Assembly: GCA_964035545.1 (NCBI GenBank)
Contig: OZ037769.1
Span: 852,501 to 916,500 of the forward strand
From: Bugula neritina
Lineage: Eukaryota; Bryozoa; Gymnolaemata; Cheilostomatida; Bugulidae
Direction of reading: 5' to 3'
Length of the DNA stretch: 64,000 nucleotides
Under the pieces are notes generated by a model, which did no database searches, was not told where the DNA came from, and saw only the letters and a list, made by a program, of their open reading frames with translations. Shown here piece after piece: positions 33,930-47,700 of the stretch. Each line of letters begins with the position of its first letter. The stretch's first letter is position 1. The position numbers were made by a program, and so were the translations under genes.

Positions 33930-36542
33930 CTAGTCCCGCCTATCTTCGTTATTCAAGCCTCCATTCTCACCATGATCTCTGGACCTTCTATCACGGGACC
34001 TGCAACATATTCAGGGACATGGCTGGTAAGAGAAGAGGTTGAGGTAAATTGACAATTTAAAACTCAAATAAAGAGAACCGTGTATTTGATTGTCTCAATA
34101 TATTAATTAGCAGGGTGTGGGTTATATTATGTAACATTAATATACAACATATAATAATAGTAGTATAGCACTTGACACAATATATAATAAATATCATATA
34201 ATGGTGATTTAAACTAGATTATATTCTAATGAATTTACAAGTAATAAGAAATGGCAGGCAAGATATATCTGAGAGACATTTACCTAGCACTCATTAGTTA
34301 CGTGTCATTAGCGGGCGATAAAACACCTCTCTAAGTCAGATTTGACGGTACACACAGCAAACAAGGGGACGTACGTGTCATATGTATCTGTGTGGACACA
34401 GAGATGTGCAGGGCTGATAGTTACCAGGTTATAAATGACTTACAGCTTAGCTAATACCATGCCAATGTACATACACTCACCAAAACACATTACCAAACGG
34501 AAAACAACTTTATTTGAAATCAATTACATATAATATTCTGGTACAATATGCAGCTCCTTCAACACATTCATCCTTCTAAACTGTCCAAATGTATCTTTTC
34601 TAACCAACAATTAACAGGCTGAATTTGATAGTTATTGATTATCATATTTTAAAAACCCAATCAATCAGCTACTTGAGGTCATTATTAGCCCTAGGTATGG
34701 TCTAGCCTAGAGTGCTGAGGGGGTAGACAGTGGTGAGGGGTAGACAGTGGTGAGGGGGTAGACACTGGTGAGGGGGTATACAGTGGTGTGGGGGTAGACA
34801 GTGGTGCGGGGGGTGTACAGTGGTGAGGGGTGTACAGTGGTGAGGGGGTAGACACTGGTTAGGGGGTTATACAGTGGTGAGGGGTATACAGTGGTGAGGA
34901 GGGTATACAGTGGTGAGGGGTTATACAGTGGTGAGGGGGTATACAGTGGTGAGGGGTATACAGTGGTGAGGGGGTATACACTGGTTAGGGGGTATACAGT
35001 GGTGAGGGGTATACACTGGTTAGGGGGGTAGACACTGGTTAGGGGTATACAGTGGTGAGGGGTATACAGTGGTGAGGGGGTATACAGTGGTAAGCATCTG
35101 TGAGATTAGCCTTGAGAGAGTAAAGAGAGACACTATTTATTATTAGCAGAAAGGACAGACTTGAGAGAACAATAAAGGTAATCAAATGGGTGTGTAATGT
35201 TGTGGTTAAACAGTCCAACAACTACTGCATGGATGAACAAAATTACTAGAGAAACATGCAGTGGCTGAGCAAAGAATGTGAAGTATTTATGAGCTTGTCA
35301 AGTGTGAAGGTGGTTGGATGGCAAAACTCTACATGTACAACAACCTCTACGTGTACAACAACCTCTACCCTCCATGTGATAGTAGAATGTTATAACATCA
35401 TACGCTGGCCGAACCTGCCAGTTCTATACTTCCCAAGAGCCAAGTGGTAGAAAACAGTTTCAACAGACCCAAGTTCAAAGTAGAACAAAGTAGAGCAAAC
35501 GCAGAAAGTGCTAACTGGAGCAGAGGAACAGAAAGGACTTGTTAACAGACACTCTGGTGTGTTTTATTACCCAGTGATACCATCAGCTAATAAAATCTGT
35601 CGCCATTATCTTGTACATTTTTGGGATTTCTTGTGACATTAAATTACGTTATTATATAAAAGTTATTAGCGGATTTATCATTCCATCTTGACCACATCTG
35701 GTACCTCCCCACCACTCTAACTCGGTGACACTCTAACTCAGTAGTTAGTCTCACTCTAACTCAGTCTCACTCTAACTAAGTACCACTCTAACACAGTCAC
35801 ATCTGTTTGTCATCGAAACTTTACATGCAAATAAAGAACTAATACTCCCACCTCTCTCTACACACAACACAAAACAATGTCTAGAATCAAGTTACACCGA
35901 TAACTAACCTTGATCTCTTTCTGTTTCGTCTGTCTGACCTCGGTGACCTTGAACGGGATCGTCTACGATCTCTAGAATGGAAGTGTAGAAGAGGTCATAG
36001 TGTAATAGAAAATAAAGTGTCATCAAATGCATTAATATAACTCCACATAAACCTGTTGCCAGGAGCACTGAAGGTTCACCATTTCTCTCTCAGAATGACA
36101 GGAAATGACATCACCGGATAATGAACACTCGGCAAACTTGATATCTACTAACCTTCTGCCTCTATCTCTACTATTCCCACGTCTCCGTCGGTCACGTGAC
36201 CTGCTTCTACGCCTCTCTCTACTTCCTGGCCTTCTCCCTCTGGAATAATCAATAGCCCAATAATCAATAGTTATTTGCAAAACTCGATACCATTCAATAA
36301 TGTGCAATTAGCAATATACAATCATCAATATTATTATTCAATAATATTATTCAGTATTAATATAATATACAACAATAAATACAAAATAATTTTTCTCCAC
36401 AGGTATTGTAACTCAAAATATTAATGAAAACTAAAATATGATACAATGTACTATGCAAATAGGATAATATATATACAGTAAAATATATACATTATAATAT
36501 ATACACAGCATTATATCTACAGGATAATATATATAATGTATA

Positions 36543-36613
<71 letters not shown>

Positions 36614-39600
36614 TAATACTCAGGCTTGTCAGTTCATTACTCCATATTTACGTTTTCATTCTAAGTTCTCTTTTGTTAGTTGAACATTTTATGAGCAATA
36701 TATTGTAGTTGACAAATCTCTCATCTTTTAGCATATCATATCAACACGATATCACGGTTTAAGGAGTTGTTTGATGTAGATTATTAAGCAGACACACGGT
36801 TTAGACTTGGAGACTGGAGGCACCGAATAATGAGCGAGGAAGGAGCAATGTGATACATTTAATTATGTTTCAGTAATAATTAGTGGCTACCCTGAATTCT
36901 TTAGTTATTAATATTCATATCTAGCATTTATCTCAGACAGATATGCTTATATATTCATGAAGAGAGGAGATAATAGGTGATTTGCTAGCGCTCCAACCAG
37001 TTTTTGATCAGCAATTGTCAATTTAATTGAATTAATGAGATTACATAACGTGAGTTAGTTTTGTAAAATTTAAATAATAACTGCATTAATTGAAGTAGTA
37101 TGCTGCATACGTTGAATGACTTTCAGCTTCGACATGATTTATTACTTATGCAGTTGCATTTGCAACTCCTAAAATATTATTTTATGTGTAAAATATTCAT
37201 AATTTCTTATTAAATGAGGAAACATTTATTAATCTCATACCAACTTTCTACAGCATTATACTGCATGCATTATTCTATTTCGTACACAAAGTACACACAA
37301 TAACAAACCAGTATAACTTTATTTGTGATGTTTTTGCCATAATTTCAAGGAATAATTGCTTTTGTAAAATTTTTTAATTACTCTTACCAAATACACATGT
37401 GACTAGCAAAGCTGCCTCCCTATAAAAAGAATAACCACTGAACCCAACTTGTCAACTAAAAGCTATCATGGGGCACATACTGCTCACTGTCACATGACTT
37501 GAGTTTGACGCGTTACAAGAGCGCTATGAGAATAGGCTATGTGCTGTGTCAAACAAATGAAGAGCAAGTTAAGGTGCTTGAAGGTGGCAATACAGTATAT
37601 TAGAAAGGAGAAACAGAAGGAGATGGCAGGTACATGCATGTGCTCATATGCTTTCCGGTATGAATAAAATAAGATGGAAAAAAAAACCTTTATTGGTGTA
37701 GACCGTAGAGTGTAGAGTACAAAAATATGTTACAAGCTGTCCACTGCAGGTTGTTTAGTTTACCAACATGGAGCTCTCTATACTACATCCACAAAACTAT
37801 AGATAGTTTGTTGGCAGCTCTTCCATTACTAAGTCTACTCAGTCACATCATTATGGCCACGGAAATTATCAAATAGAAAATGTGTCACCATAATTACACC
37901 ATCTTCTTTTGTGAAAGCATGGCGCAGGGTGGAATGCAATAAGAACACCGTCCAACCAATTGCTGGCCGAAGGCGTGAGAAGAAAACGTCGCAGTGTTCA
38001 GTTACTAGACTTTCCCAATCTCTGCTTTAAGAAGTCAATTTCACGTTTCATTTACCTTGTACTAACATACATCAATTCACAAATAATGGACGAAAAAGAC
38101 ATTTTATCAGCTGATAAAAATAGTCCCAATTACTCCTCGGTACACTCAAAATATCTTTCTCAAAGATGAACTCAAAAACTAGTTCAATAAAAATAGAATT
38201 TAAACGATGTGAGATTTGTCTTTAGATATTTCAATCCTCACTTAGTTCAACACTTCAATTACTGATAGTAATACAATGTCAAGCTATGGAAGAAAATAAT
38301 ATAAAAGTACATACAAAACTTAATTGTTATATTCTTGATGGGCATATCACTTGAAGAGCGCAACTTAAAACTGCATCAGCAATTTTTTAAAAACTCTGAG
38401 CTGGTATAAATTGAATTTGGAAAATACATTACAAATGCACTCACTTCAACTAAATAGACATCATCTATTGTAAATGACTATTATATACATAATGAAGATG
38501 AGATATTATAAACATAGTGAGTGAAAATGTTTCAAAGATGCTAATCCTTCAATATTATTATGTAATACTTCAAGAGTTGGTAAAAAATGCACTATTATTT
38601 AACTTAATGAGTTAATCAGCATAAGTTAAGCCACACCCAAATGCCAATATTAATATGACAGCATGAAGCAGGTTGCACCCTAGACCAGAATAGAGTGTAT
38701 TATATTGGCAGAGATGAGCAAGTGCTTCCAGACTTATATATGGCAGATGATGTCAGGTGCTTGCACGACATGGTGCCAATACTCTGCTATAGCAAGGAGT
38801 ACAAGTGGAATTAGCCAAGAACAATTAAAACAGTCATTTTTCTCAAACATTGCATTAAATTTACAAGCTCCAAAGATTTATTTTCTAGATGTACAAGTCT
38901 GTTAACCCGATTGCTTTAGCTGAAAACTCAATTGTGAAAAGTTGAAAAATATAAATGCTATTTACAGTTAGAAATTCAAAGCGCCACCTAACAGGAAATT
39001 TGCTGAAAGCCAAGAAGTGTTTCATATAAAATCATATTTTTAAGTGTTGAAATTCATATCTATGTGCTGGAGAAATTTTAATTATGTAAATAGAGGTAAA
39101 TGATGTGTCGAAGTGACTTTGATATAATATTTACGAGGTATTGCCACATGCTAAGAGCCAGCCTGTATTTATATTTTATTAGACTGCAATATTTTGGCAA
39201 GGGTACCTGTTGGGCGAAGATCAAGTTTAGGTACAAGTCTTGCAAACTACCATTAAGTTTATTTATCACCCCACTTGATCAGATAGAGGTTTATGAGCTG
39301 GGTTTAGAGAGAAAGAGAAGACTGTGTTTATCTTGGTGTGATTCAATATGGGCGGACCACAAAATGAAACAGTGAATCGAGCTGAGCTGGTTTCCACCAA
39401 TCTCTAGAGCTGCACCGATTTAAAATGGTGAAGACACCACGGTCTACAAAGTTAGTTAAGAGAACAGGTTGTGAAAGTGCCTGTAGTTAAGAGTATAGGT
39501 TGGGGCTGCCAAAGTCAGTGAGGCGTAGTCATGACTCTAATTTCATGTATTGTTTATGACATGTAAGTTGTGACATGAAAGTGACGAAAGTATTATTCAA

Positions 39601-42600
39601 TAATGAATTGCGTTGCATATGGGCCCATGATTGGTGTGAATTGGAGCCAGCTACTTAAGATGAAACATTATATGAGCAGCACCGAGTCCAATACGTCAAG
39701 TGCCTGCCTTCTAATCATACAGGAAGCTGGTGATTTCCAATGAAGGACAATTGCACCGGTTGCACTGGGTAACCAGAGGTAATTTCTTATCCTTTCCAGT
39801 GACTAATGAAGCGCACCATCTTTAGAGAGAGCCAAGGGTATAAACCCCTCCCCCCACCTCCCGGACCCATGTTTTGATGACAGAGTATTAGAAATTTGAA
39901 AAATGTCACAGCTTATATAACTATTTCTTTTGAATAGAAACTTCTGGAGATATTGAAGAATAAAACAGAAGTTGACTAAAAGCAATACAAAAAAATAAAA
40001 AATTAAACTTATATTATTAATAATATGTCTTCTGTCACACGCGAGCGCGCACACACACACTTATCTCTGTCGCACAACACACACCTGTCTCTGTCACACA
40101 ACACACACCTGTCTCTGTCACACAACACACACCTGTCTCTGTCACACAACACACACCTGTCTCTGTCACACAACACACACCTATCTCTGTCACACAACAC
40201 ACACCTATCTCTGTCACACAACACACACCTGTCTCTGTCACACAACACACACCTATCTCTGTCACGACTTCTTTTTCTGCTCCGTGACCTTGATCTGTCA
40301 CGATCCCGTTCTGCGCGACGTTTCTCCATCCTCTCCTCTCGGTCTTTCTCCCGGGCAGCTCGTCTATCAACCACAGTCTTCTACAAACAGCATACGGCAG
40401 CAGTCAGCAGGGGCCCCCAAAAGGAGTGGATACAGATATTCACAGCAAAGGAGAGGGGGTAGTAAGCTTACCTTGAGTTCGTCCAGCTTGTCCCTGATCT
40501 CTATGAATCCGATGTGCAGTTTCCCACCAAAGTGGTCTGCCAGTCTGCGGTCGTTGTCATGGATACCGAGATACGCTCCGCACACCTCACACACCCTCAG
40601 CTTCTGCTGCTGGTAGGTGCTGGCTGGCATTGAGTTCTTAAAGTCTTCCTGTGATAACAGAGAGGGGGTGACAGACCAACCCAACTACGACCAATATACA
40701 GTAGAACAAGGGCTGTGGCATTACTTTCTAGGCTGTACAATATTTTAGTGAAAATATATATTTTCTGCTAAGATTTATAACTCAAAGTATTAAAACACAC
40801 AAATGAAATTACAAGATCTAATGCAAGTCAACAGCACATTTAGGGTTGTCTTATCATTGTAAAGTAACAAGAAAGAGCAGATAACTTCAAAATATGCCCA
40901 CAAACCAACATTTAAATATAATTAGTTGATTGCTTGGTGAATTGGAATGAAGAATTTAATAAACAAAAGCACAGCCACCATGTTCCCAGCTAAACTAGAT
41001 AGAAGCTAAATAGACTGAGAAACTAAATAGACTGAGAAACTAAATAGACTGAGAAACTAAATAGACTGAGAAACTAAATAGACTGAGAAGCTAAATAGAC
41101 TGAGAAACTAAACAGACTGAGAAACTAAATAGACTGAGAACCTACCTCAGCCTCCGCCTTGGCCTTGTTCAGCTCGTCTACTTCAGCCATCAGCTTCATG
41201 GACTCCTCGATGTTACCCTCTGCACCACACGACTCCGCCTTGGCCAGCTTCGTACCGATCTCTTCTCCCAGTTGCAGGATGGCGTCAGCCTGTACAGGTA
41301 AGAGTGACACAGCAGGTGAGAGTGACATCACAGGTGATACTCTCAGCACAGATAAGTTAGTGAACTAGCAACAGACTCAAAACACTCATCCTTAACATAC
41401 CCAGGTGAGATACTCAGGTGAGACACCCAGGTAAGATACTCAGGTGAGACACTCAGGTAAGATACTCAGGTGAGACACTCAGGTGAGATATTGAGGTGAG
41501 ACATAAAGCACCCACCTTGGAGGTTGCCTCCTCTGTGAGATCATCTTGAGTTTCCTTCAGCTTCTTCTTGGCTATTTCCGTGCGACGGTCACAGTCGAGG
41601 ATGAACTCCTCCAGGTGTTCCATGGCGTCGATGTCGTAGAAGTAGTCCCTCTCCTTAGAGGCCGTGTCAAAGTCAGCTCGGAGGGCGTGGTCGTGTACCT
41701 TAGGACACTCCCCCAAATCCATTCTCTACGCAGCAAACATATATAAGTAAGTAGGAGATGTAAGTAAGAGATGTAAGTAAGAGATGTAAGTAAGAGATGT
41801 AAGTACACCAAGAACTATAAATATAAAGTATTGAACTCTAATGTCAATCCACCCGATTATAGTACTAGTTGCAGTCAAAACTCATTTCTAAAAGTACCGC
41901 CCACATTACTCATAGCACCGCCCACATTACTTATAGTACCGCCCACTACACACAGAGAGACAAAGAAAGGAGTCGGAAGGCAGACGCCGAGACACTTACC
42001 GTACTGGAGAGGATGTCGTGAGGACAACACGACAAAAGGAAACTCTTACATACCCTCGAACTATCAAACTTTACTCGACTCTTAGTTTCCTCCCCTAAAA
42101 AACAAAGAGCTGAGCAGTTAGAGCAGAGGCTAACATCACCAGTCGCAAATTCAAGTCACACGCAAAGGATTTATGAATTTCATCTTACGCATCTGTAGAC
42201 CCGTTTTAACTAGTTGCACGCAACCCGATTCAACTCAGAGCTGTCAGCATCTACAAGGCAGCTGAAAGCCGCCTTTGGGCTACAAATATATCATCATATG
42301 CAAACAACAGTACAGAAATCAGTGTGAAACAAGTATTTGCAACGAGTTAAGAGCTTTACCTGGCCTTACCATACTTAATTCCACAAACTGCTATAAGAGA
42401 CTGAAACATTAAAAAGTACGTCATGGTATGCCTTCAACAGTGTGTGCAATCAACAAGATGAAGACATTGAAAAAGTGGGTTTGCTTTGTTTTTTTACAGT
42501 AAACTCACGGAATGGCGGCAAGAAATGTGCTGACAAGCTACGCTGATCTGCCCTATCTTAGGGGCCCAAGGGCCAAGTCCTTCTGGCCTAACGTGGCCGG

Positions 42601-43616
42601 CATTAGGAGACAAACCTTGAAAAGTGATTGAAAATATACATTAATTCTGGTAGTCTACTTGAGACTGCAAACTACTGAACCAAGTTGCAGCTCAGCTTTT
42701 CACAAATTATAATTCTAGAGGTGAGATTGGAAACAGGATCTTGTTGGGTCCCCAACACAACTACTGGTGGTGATTTATCATCGAACACCTCCCTCAACAT
42801 TAAAAGTGCTAAAATTATTCAAGTAAATCAACTCAAATAATTATATTTAAAAGACTACAAAATAATAAAATGAACAGGTATGTATTTTTATAGTTCCAAC
42901 AAAATGTAGGCCCATACCTACATCTTATTTTTAGGTTAAACTTAGAATTTAAATAGTAAAATAAAATTCAAACTGAAATTAGTAGTTTACTATTGGTCCT
43001 ACTCTCGTGCAGTCAATATCCTACTGTACATTTAACAATCTGCATTGCAATCCCAATTTCACACTCACTTCCCATTTGAATCAGACAATGACAATTGCTA
43101 CAGCCATGGGACTTTGAGCTAGTAATACTAATACTAATAGTAGAACTACTAGTTACTCTTAGTCAGTACCAAGTAACCAATTACTATTACTATTAGTATT
43201 AGCAAAGTAAAGTTAAACTTAATCATAATTATATTTATTATTATGATTATTAAATAAATATTAGAGTTGGAAATATAATATAAACACGAATAATAGCGAC
43301 CCATTTAACGTAATTTACTAATTAAAATGATCAGATTTAAAGATAGGCCTAAAGAATAGAACTAACTGTAAGTGTAAGTCTGTAACACCAGCAGTAACAC
43401 ATTTCGAAATCTAACTGCAAATTATCAAGCTTAAAAGTACTACAAGAAAAAGTAAATTCCAATTACATCTAATTCTATTCTAATTCATAATTAATCATTA
43501 TTGATTATAGCACTAGACAGTAGACGCAGTTATAATAAAACTAAAAGTTGCTTACCATCTCGACCAGTGCCCATCAACTGGTCTAACATTTGTCTCATCT
43601 GATCATGTGCTGACAT
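33930..43616 (-). CDS. LUC7L: LUC7-like U1 snRNP-associated splicing factor, nine coding exons
   Basis: Coding exons on the minus strand: 43616-43556, 42094-42000, 41725-41516, 41289-41146, 40648-40472, 40380-40253, 36239-36153, 35971-35909, 33999-33930. Phases agree throughout (1,0,0,0,0,2,2,2), giving about 344 residues, near the usual 370. It opens MSAHDQMRQMLDQLMGTGRD, then the first zinc finger (VCKSFLLSCCPHDIL to MDLGECPKVHDHAL), a coiled helical region, the second zinc finger (RVCEVCGAYLGIHDNDRRLA, DHFGGKLH) and an Arg/Ser/Asp-rich tail ending LNNEDRRD. Luc7 proteins sit in the U1 snRNP in the nucleus and help choose 5' splice sites. The exon 6 donor lies in a 24-bp repeat that offers several equivalent donors. 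Confidence 0.95.
34705..35093. repeat. Minisatellite of 15-17 bp units (gtatacagtggtgaggg)
   Basis: More than twenty imperfect copies in the LUC7L intron between the last two coding exons. G-rich on the + strand, with repeated GGGG runs. Confidence 0.9.
36545..36612. repeat. (AT)n/(AC)n microsatellite in a LUC7L intron
   Basis: About 28 AT dinucleotides followed by ACACACAC. Confidence 0.95.
36613..40008. other. LUC7L intron between exons 6 and 7
   Basis: About 3.4 kb of AT-rich sequence with no further exon I can support. Open frames at 37960-38169, 38705-38905 and 39100-39375 (+) lack recognisable motifs and conflict with the intron on the other strand. Confidence 0.5.
40054..40265 (-). 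repeat. 24-bp coding-capable minisatellite repeating the LUC7L exon 6 donor
   Basis: About nine copies of a 24-bp unit. On the minus strand each holds GACAGAGAYAG|GTGTGT, a usable 5' splice site, at the same phase 2. Read through, the array is open and encodes (DRDRCVLC) about eight times, continuing the RD/RS tail of LUC7L, then ends at a stop near 40009. So each donor gives an in-frame protein differing by eight residues per unit, and retention gives a cysteine-rich alternative C terminus. Confidence 0.85.
41008..41139. repeat. 17-bp tandem repeat (gaaactaaatagactga) beside the LUC7L exon 4 donor
   Basis: Eight near-perfect copies in the intron immediately after the donor at 41145 (minus strand). 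The copies stop short of the exon itself. Confidence 0.9.
42095..43555. other. LUC7L intron 1, with a tRNA-like segment
   Basis: 1.46 kb. Near 42108-42175 a segment resembles a tRNA-derived SINE head: an A-box-like gagcagttagagcagaggc, then a B-box-like caaattcaagtc about 30 nt later. A GC-rich palindromic patch (ggggcccaagggcc) lies at 42562-42600. Both are tentative. Confidence 0.35.
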
Positions 43617-44438
43617 TGTGATTCAGAATTTGATTGTTTCTTTATCGATAAGCGGCGATTCAGCTTGAGCTTCCAAGTTCAACTTCAAGAGATCCAGTTT
43701 CAGTTTGAGTTTCGACTTTTATTTTTACTCTAGTTCTAGAGTCAGAGTGCAAAATTAAAATCAAAATGAGAAAAATAAGCTGATAGTTATACTCTGAGCT
43801 AAAACAAATAAGCTGTGTATAAAGTTGTTCACTACTATCTCTAAAAATGAAAACCGAAAACGTTTAGACTAGAAAGCAATCATAATAATGTCATTGTCAC
43901 AATCACAATATCAATATTCTCAGTTCCAGAAACAATTTGAATCAGCAATAACTTTAGCCACACCACTGCGTTTAATAAAACGAGGTTTTGCGTTAACTTA
44001 TACGCAAGCCGTTCTAGTTGAAGGAATGACAACTCCTTTATATTTGCCAAATAAACTTCCATAATAATAATTATAGAGTTAATAACATTGAACTATGATT
44101 TTAGGTCATTGGTTAACAATGCGGATATTATTTTAATTTGAGAAATAGTCTGAATAGTACTGGAATTAATGAGCTAAGCATATAATGTCAACATTTAGTA
44201 ATGAGAGTTTTAGTATAACCCAAAAATCAGCAATTCAAACTAAACTATAACTTTACAAGATTGAGTTGTGAACACAACTTCACATAGTATTGGAAGAGTG
44301 GTAAAATTAACAAACACCGAATAAAAGCATATGCAACATCGCTCAGTTGTAAAAAGTAGCAAAATCAAAAGTCAAATCTTTATGAGCAAGCAATTATACT
44401 GGTATAATACTGTTTTTACTGTAATATGTATAATATAG

Positions 44439-44725
44439 TCAGATGACTGGTGATGTCATATCCTGTCTGTTCTCATAAAGAGGAACTGTTGTGTTCAGTT
44501 GAAGTTGTTCATATGCTGATGATGGAGAGGTGGTGAGCTGCTCGTAAGTGTTGGTGGGAGGATTTGCTGAGTTTGAGGGTCGAGTAGACACAGGTTCTTC
44601 ATATACTTCATGTTTATCAGATGGGGTGTCTCTACAGGGCAGACTACTTCTTTTCAAGTAGAGAATAATACTACCCAGTGTAACCACTGCTAGTACCAGA
44701 ACTACCACCACTCCAATCAAACCAT
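44439..44725 (-). CDS. R4 exon 8: transmembrane helix and ITAM-bearing cytoplasmic tail
   Basis: Phase-1 entry (D-G-L-I-G), 22-residue hydrophobic span, YLKRSSLPC stop-transfer, then four tyrosine motifs: YEEP, YEQL, YEQL, YENR. The two YEQL motifs are spaced by seven residues. YENR also fits a Grb2-type pYxN site. It is nearly identical to the R1 tail. Confidence 0.9.
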
Positions 44726-47700
44726 CTAAACACACAAATAATTTACAGTTGATAATTGCAGGTCAAAATTAGCAAAGAAATTATGCTTAGACAAGGCAAT
44801 ATGTATAAATAAATTTGTGCGACCAAAAATGTTCAGAGTAGAACATATCTACTTGACAGATTATAAAGTTTTACAAGACAAATCAATTGTATAGATTTAC
44901 CATTGTATAGTAATGCTGTCAGAGAACTGAAAATTAAGTTGTTCATTGCTGAGCATTACTTGGGTTTAGGTAACTTATCAGTTGTAGTCAATTGCAATAT
45001 TTCGTCAATACAATCACATCTCATATATACAAGCTCACCAATATAATATTTATAAATTTGTTTATAAAGACCGTTATGGTTTGTCACAAACTACTTCCAT
45101 CCGCAATGTATTATTGTACACCTGTGCGGAAATGCAAACTATATAAAACTGTTTTAATTCAGCTCGCTAGAAGTTAAAATAAAAAAACGTGCTCGCTAAA
45201 TATTACATGGTAATAAGCCAATTAGATCAAACACACACGAGCGTGTCGCACTTCTCACTCAGCATGTTAGACACTTGAAAATCCGCACGCAACGTCCAAT
45301 TTTTGAGCTAAATAGCTTTTCTCGCACGTCACGCTCGAGCAAAACGCGTCGTGTGGCCCTACAGTAACAATAGTTTACCAGTGTCACTTACCTCTTTGTG
45401 ACTGAACAGGGAAATGGCTGTTTCCTGAAACTGCAGAAACTTTACCATCTTTGACCAACAAACAACCAGGGTCATGTGACCAGTTACCAGATTCTGTACA
45501 GACATGATCTGTAGTCTTAGTATAACCAATATCACATGAGTAGAGTAGATTATCTCCTCTGTAATATCTGTCTGTCTGTATGTCTCCGTTAGTTAGATTT
45601 AGTGCTGTAGGGTCACACTCAACTGTAAGAATAACCACGGCCACATATATGTATTGTATATACTCCTCAAAGCTGTATTACCATACAACTACAGTTTGAT
45701 GGATGTATATTATTGAAATTAGTCTAAATAATCTTACCAGTTTCAGAACATTCTGGAACACTGGACCAACTACCATCATACTGACATTGGATAACACTCG
45801 GATTTGTTTTCTTGTAACCATAGTAACAATTATACTGTAGAACTTCTTGGTAGAAATATGTGTGAGTTATCCCCCCTTTAGATGTCACATAAGTAGTTGT
45901 TGTGTTGAGAAACAAATCACTAATCTCACATTCCACTGAATAAAAAACAGCAAAGTTTTTTTGCATAATTGCATTGAGACATTATGCTATATTCATGATA
46001 TATTATAGCACAACTATATAGTATAGATATATACCTATTGTACATGTTGAAGATATATTACTCCATATCCATGGTATAATATTACTATATACATATACCT
46101 GGTGTACATGTTAGAGATATATTACTCCATATCCATGGTATATTATCTGTATCAGTAGAACTACATCTAGATACAACTTCTTCTATTCCATTTCTACTTT
46201 CATATCCTTTTATACACTCATATACTGTTGTATGAGTATCAGTCTTAGTTTTAGTAGTAAACTCAACATCTCTCGGCTCTTCTGTACAGTAGGGGACTAA
46301 AAAAGATATTTAAAAGTACTAGTTTGAATTATTAGAATACAATTAGAAGTATTATACTCAGGTATTAGATGAAGTCTATATAATATAATACTTATCATGC
46401 AAGCTTGTGCTATAAATATATACCTGGAATACATTTGATCTCTGATTGGTTGACCCACTTAGCCTCTGTACCATCTACATTACATTCAGAAGTTGAGTTA
46501 TACTTCAACTGATAGTCAGTATCTTCACAAGAATAGTTTATTATCGTACCAGGAAACCAGGGAGATTTAGTAGATGGAGTACTTGTCACATGATCTATTT
46601 CAGGTTTATCTCCACATGTCAGTACTGTGAAACATACAAAATAACATGCAGCAAGATAAACTATAATTAGTCTTATATAATATGTTTTAAAAAGAAAATT
46701 TCTCATTGGTTTGATCAGCCTAATTTCTTGCTCTGATTCTTTGCTTCTCTCACTCACCTGTAAACTGGATCATAAAGAATACTCCCTCTACATCTCCAGA
46801 TACAGGATCTGGTTCTTGTTCATATCTCACAGATAGTTGATTGTTTGTAGAGTTTATGTTATGTAGATATCCATCAGGGAAGTTAGCAAACTCCTGATTA
46901 TCAATAAACCAGAAGTCCTCTTCGAAATCATCTGTCACAATAATAAAATCAAACCTAACATAGTGAGCTGCACTTGGTAGGTTTGATATTGTAAACTCAC
47001 AGGATGGTAATGGCTGTTTATTAATTGTATAAGAGCTGGTGAATATTCCAGTCAACTGTTCAACTTGAAGTCTGTCTGGTATCTGAATATCTTCACCACA
47101 TGATGTCACTGTAACAGAAATTATGCATCCATTTTCTAATTGCTCAATTTGGTAATGCTGTATATATTAGCATAAAACATTAATTTCTTGCACAGGTTAG
47201 CTTTACCTGTAGTATGTACCTGTTGAGAAGAACTCCAAATTGAATCCTGTCATGTTGCTGAGAGTAGAAACTGATAATACAGACGGTTCTTGAGTGAACT
47301 TCTGTATTATACCTTCAGGTCTTGTAGAGTCAATACAGTATGTTGTACCATCTATTTGTATTTCTGTGCAAAAGTATCCTTCAAAATATTTATACCCAAC
47401 TCCTGGTATACTGATATAACTACCAGCAGGTGTTCTCAGAGTTAGACTACATCTAACAGGTGCCCCCTCTATCTCTCTATGTTCTATTATCCCTGCATAT
47501 CCTCTATCAACTGTCACTGTGTTATTATCACATATATTCACTGGTTTAATATCTTGCCCTTTTATCAATATGATGATATAACCACTCAGTAGCAGCAGGA
47601 GTTGTCTTCTGACTGACTGAAACAAGAACGTTTAATATTAGTGTATATACACTTCTACATTTTGTACAGAAAAACTCAACCAAACTCTATGCATGACTAA

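Noticed and set aside
36032-36307. 91-residue reading frame around the LUC7L RS exon
   Set aside because: Only 36153-36239 is flanked by an acceptor and donor in the right phase; the rest is intron.
40025-40462. Open frame on + strand repeating HLSLSHNT
   Set aside because: It is antisense to the LUC7L exon 6 repeat; the 24-bp period keeps all frames open.
47203-47625. Start MFQ for the R4 signal-peptide exon (and the same in R3)
   Set aside because: The first three codons are the pyrimidine-AG acceptor itself and the start is not an ATG; the ATG lies in the preceding exon.
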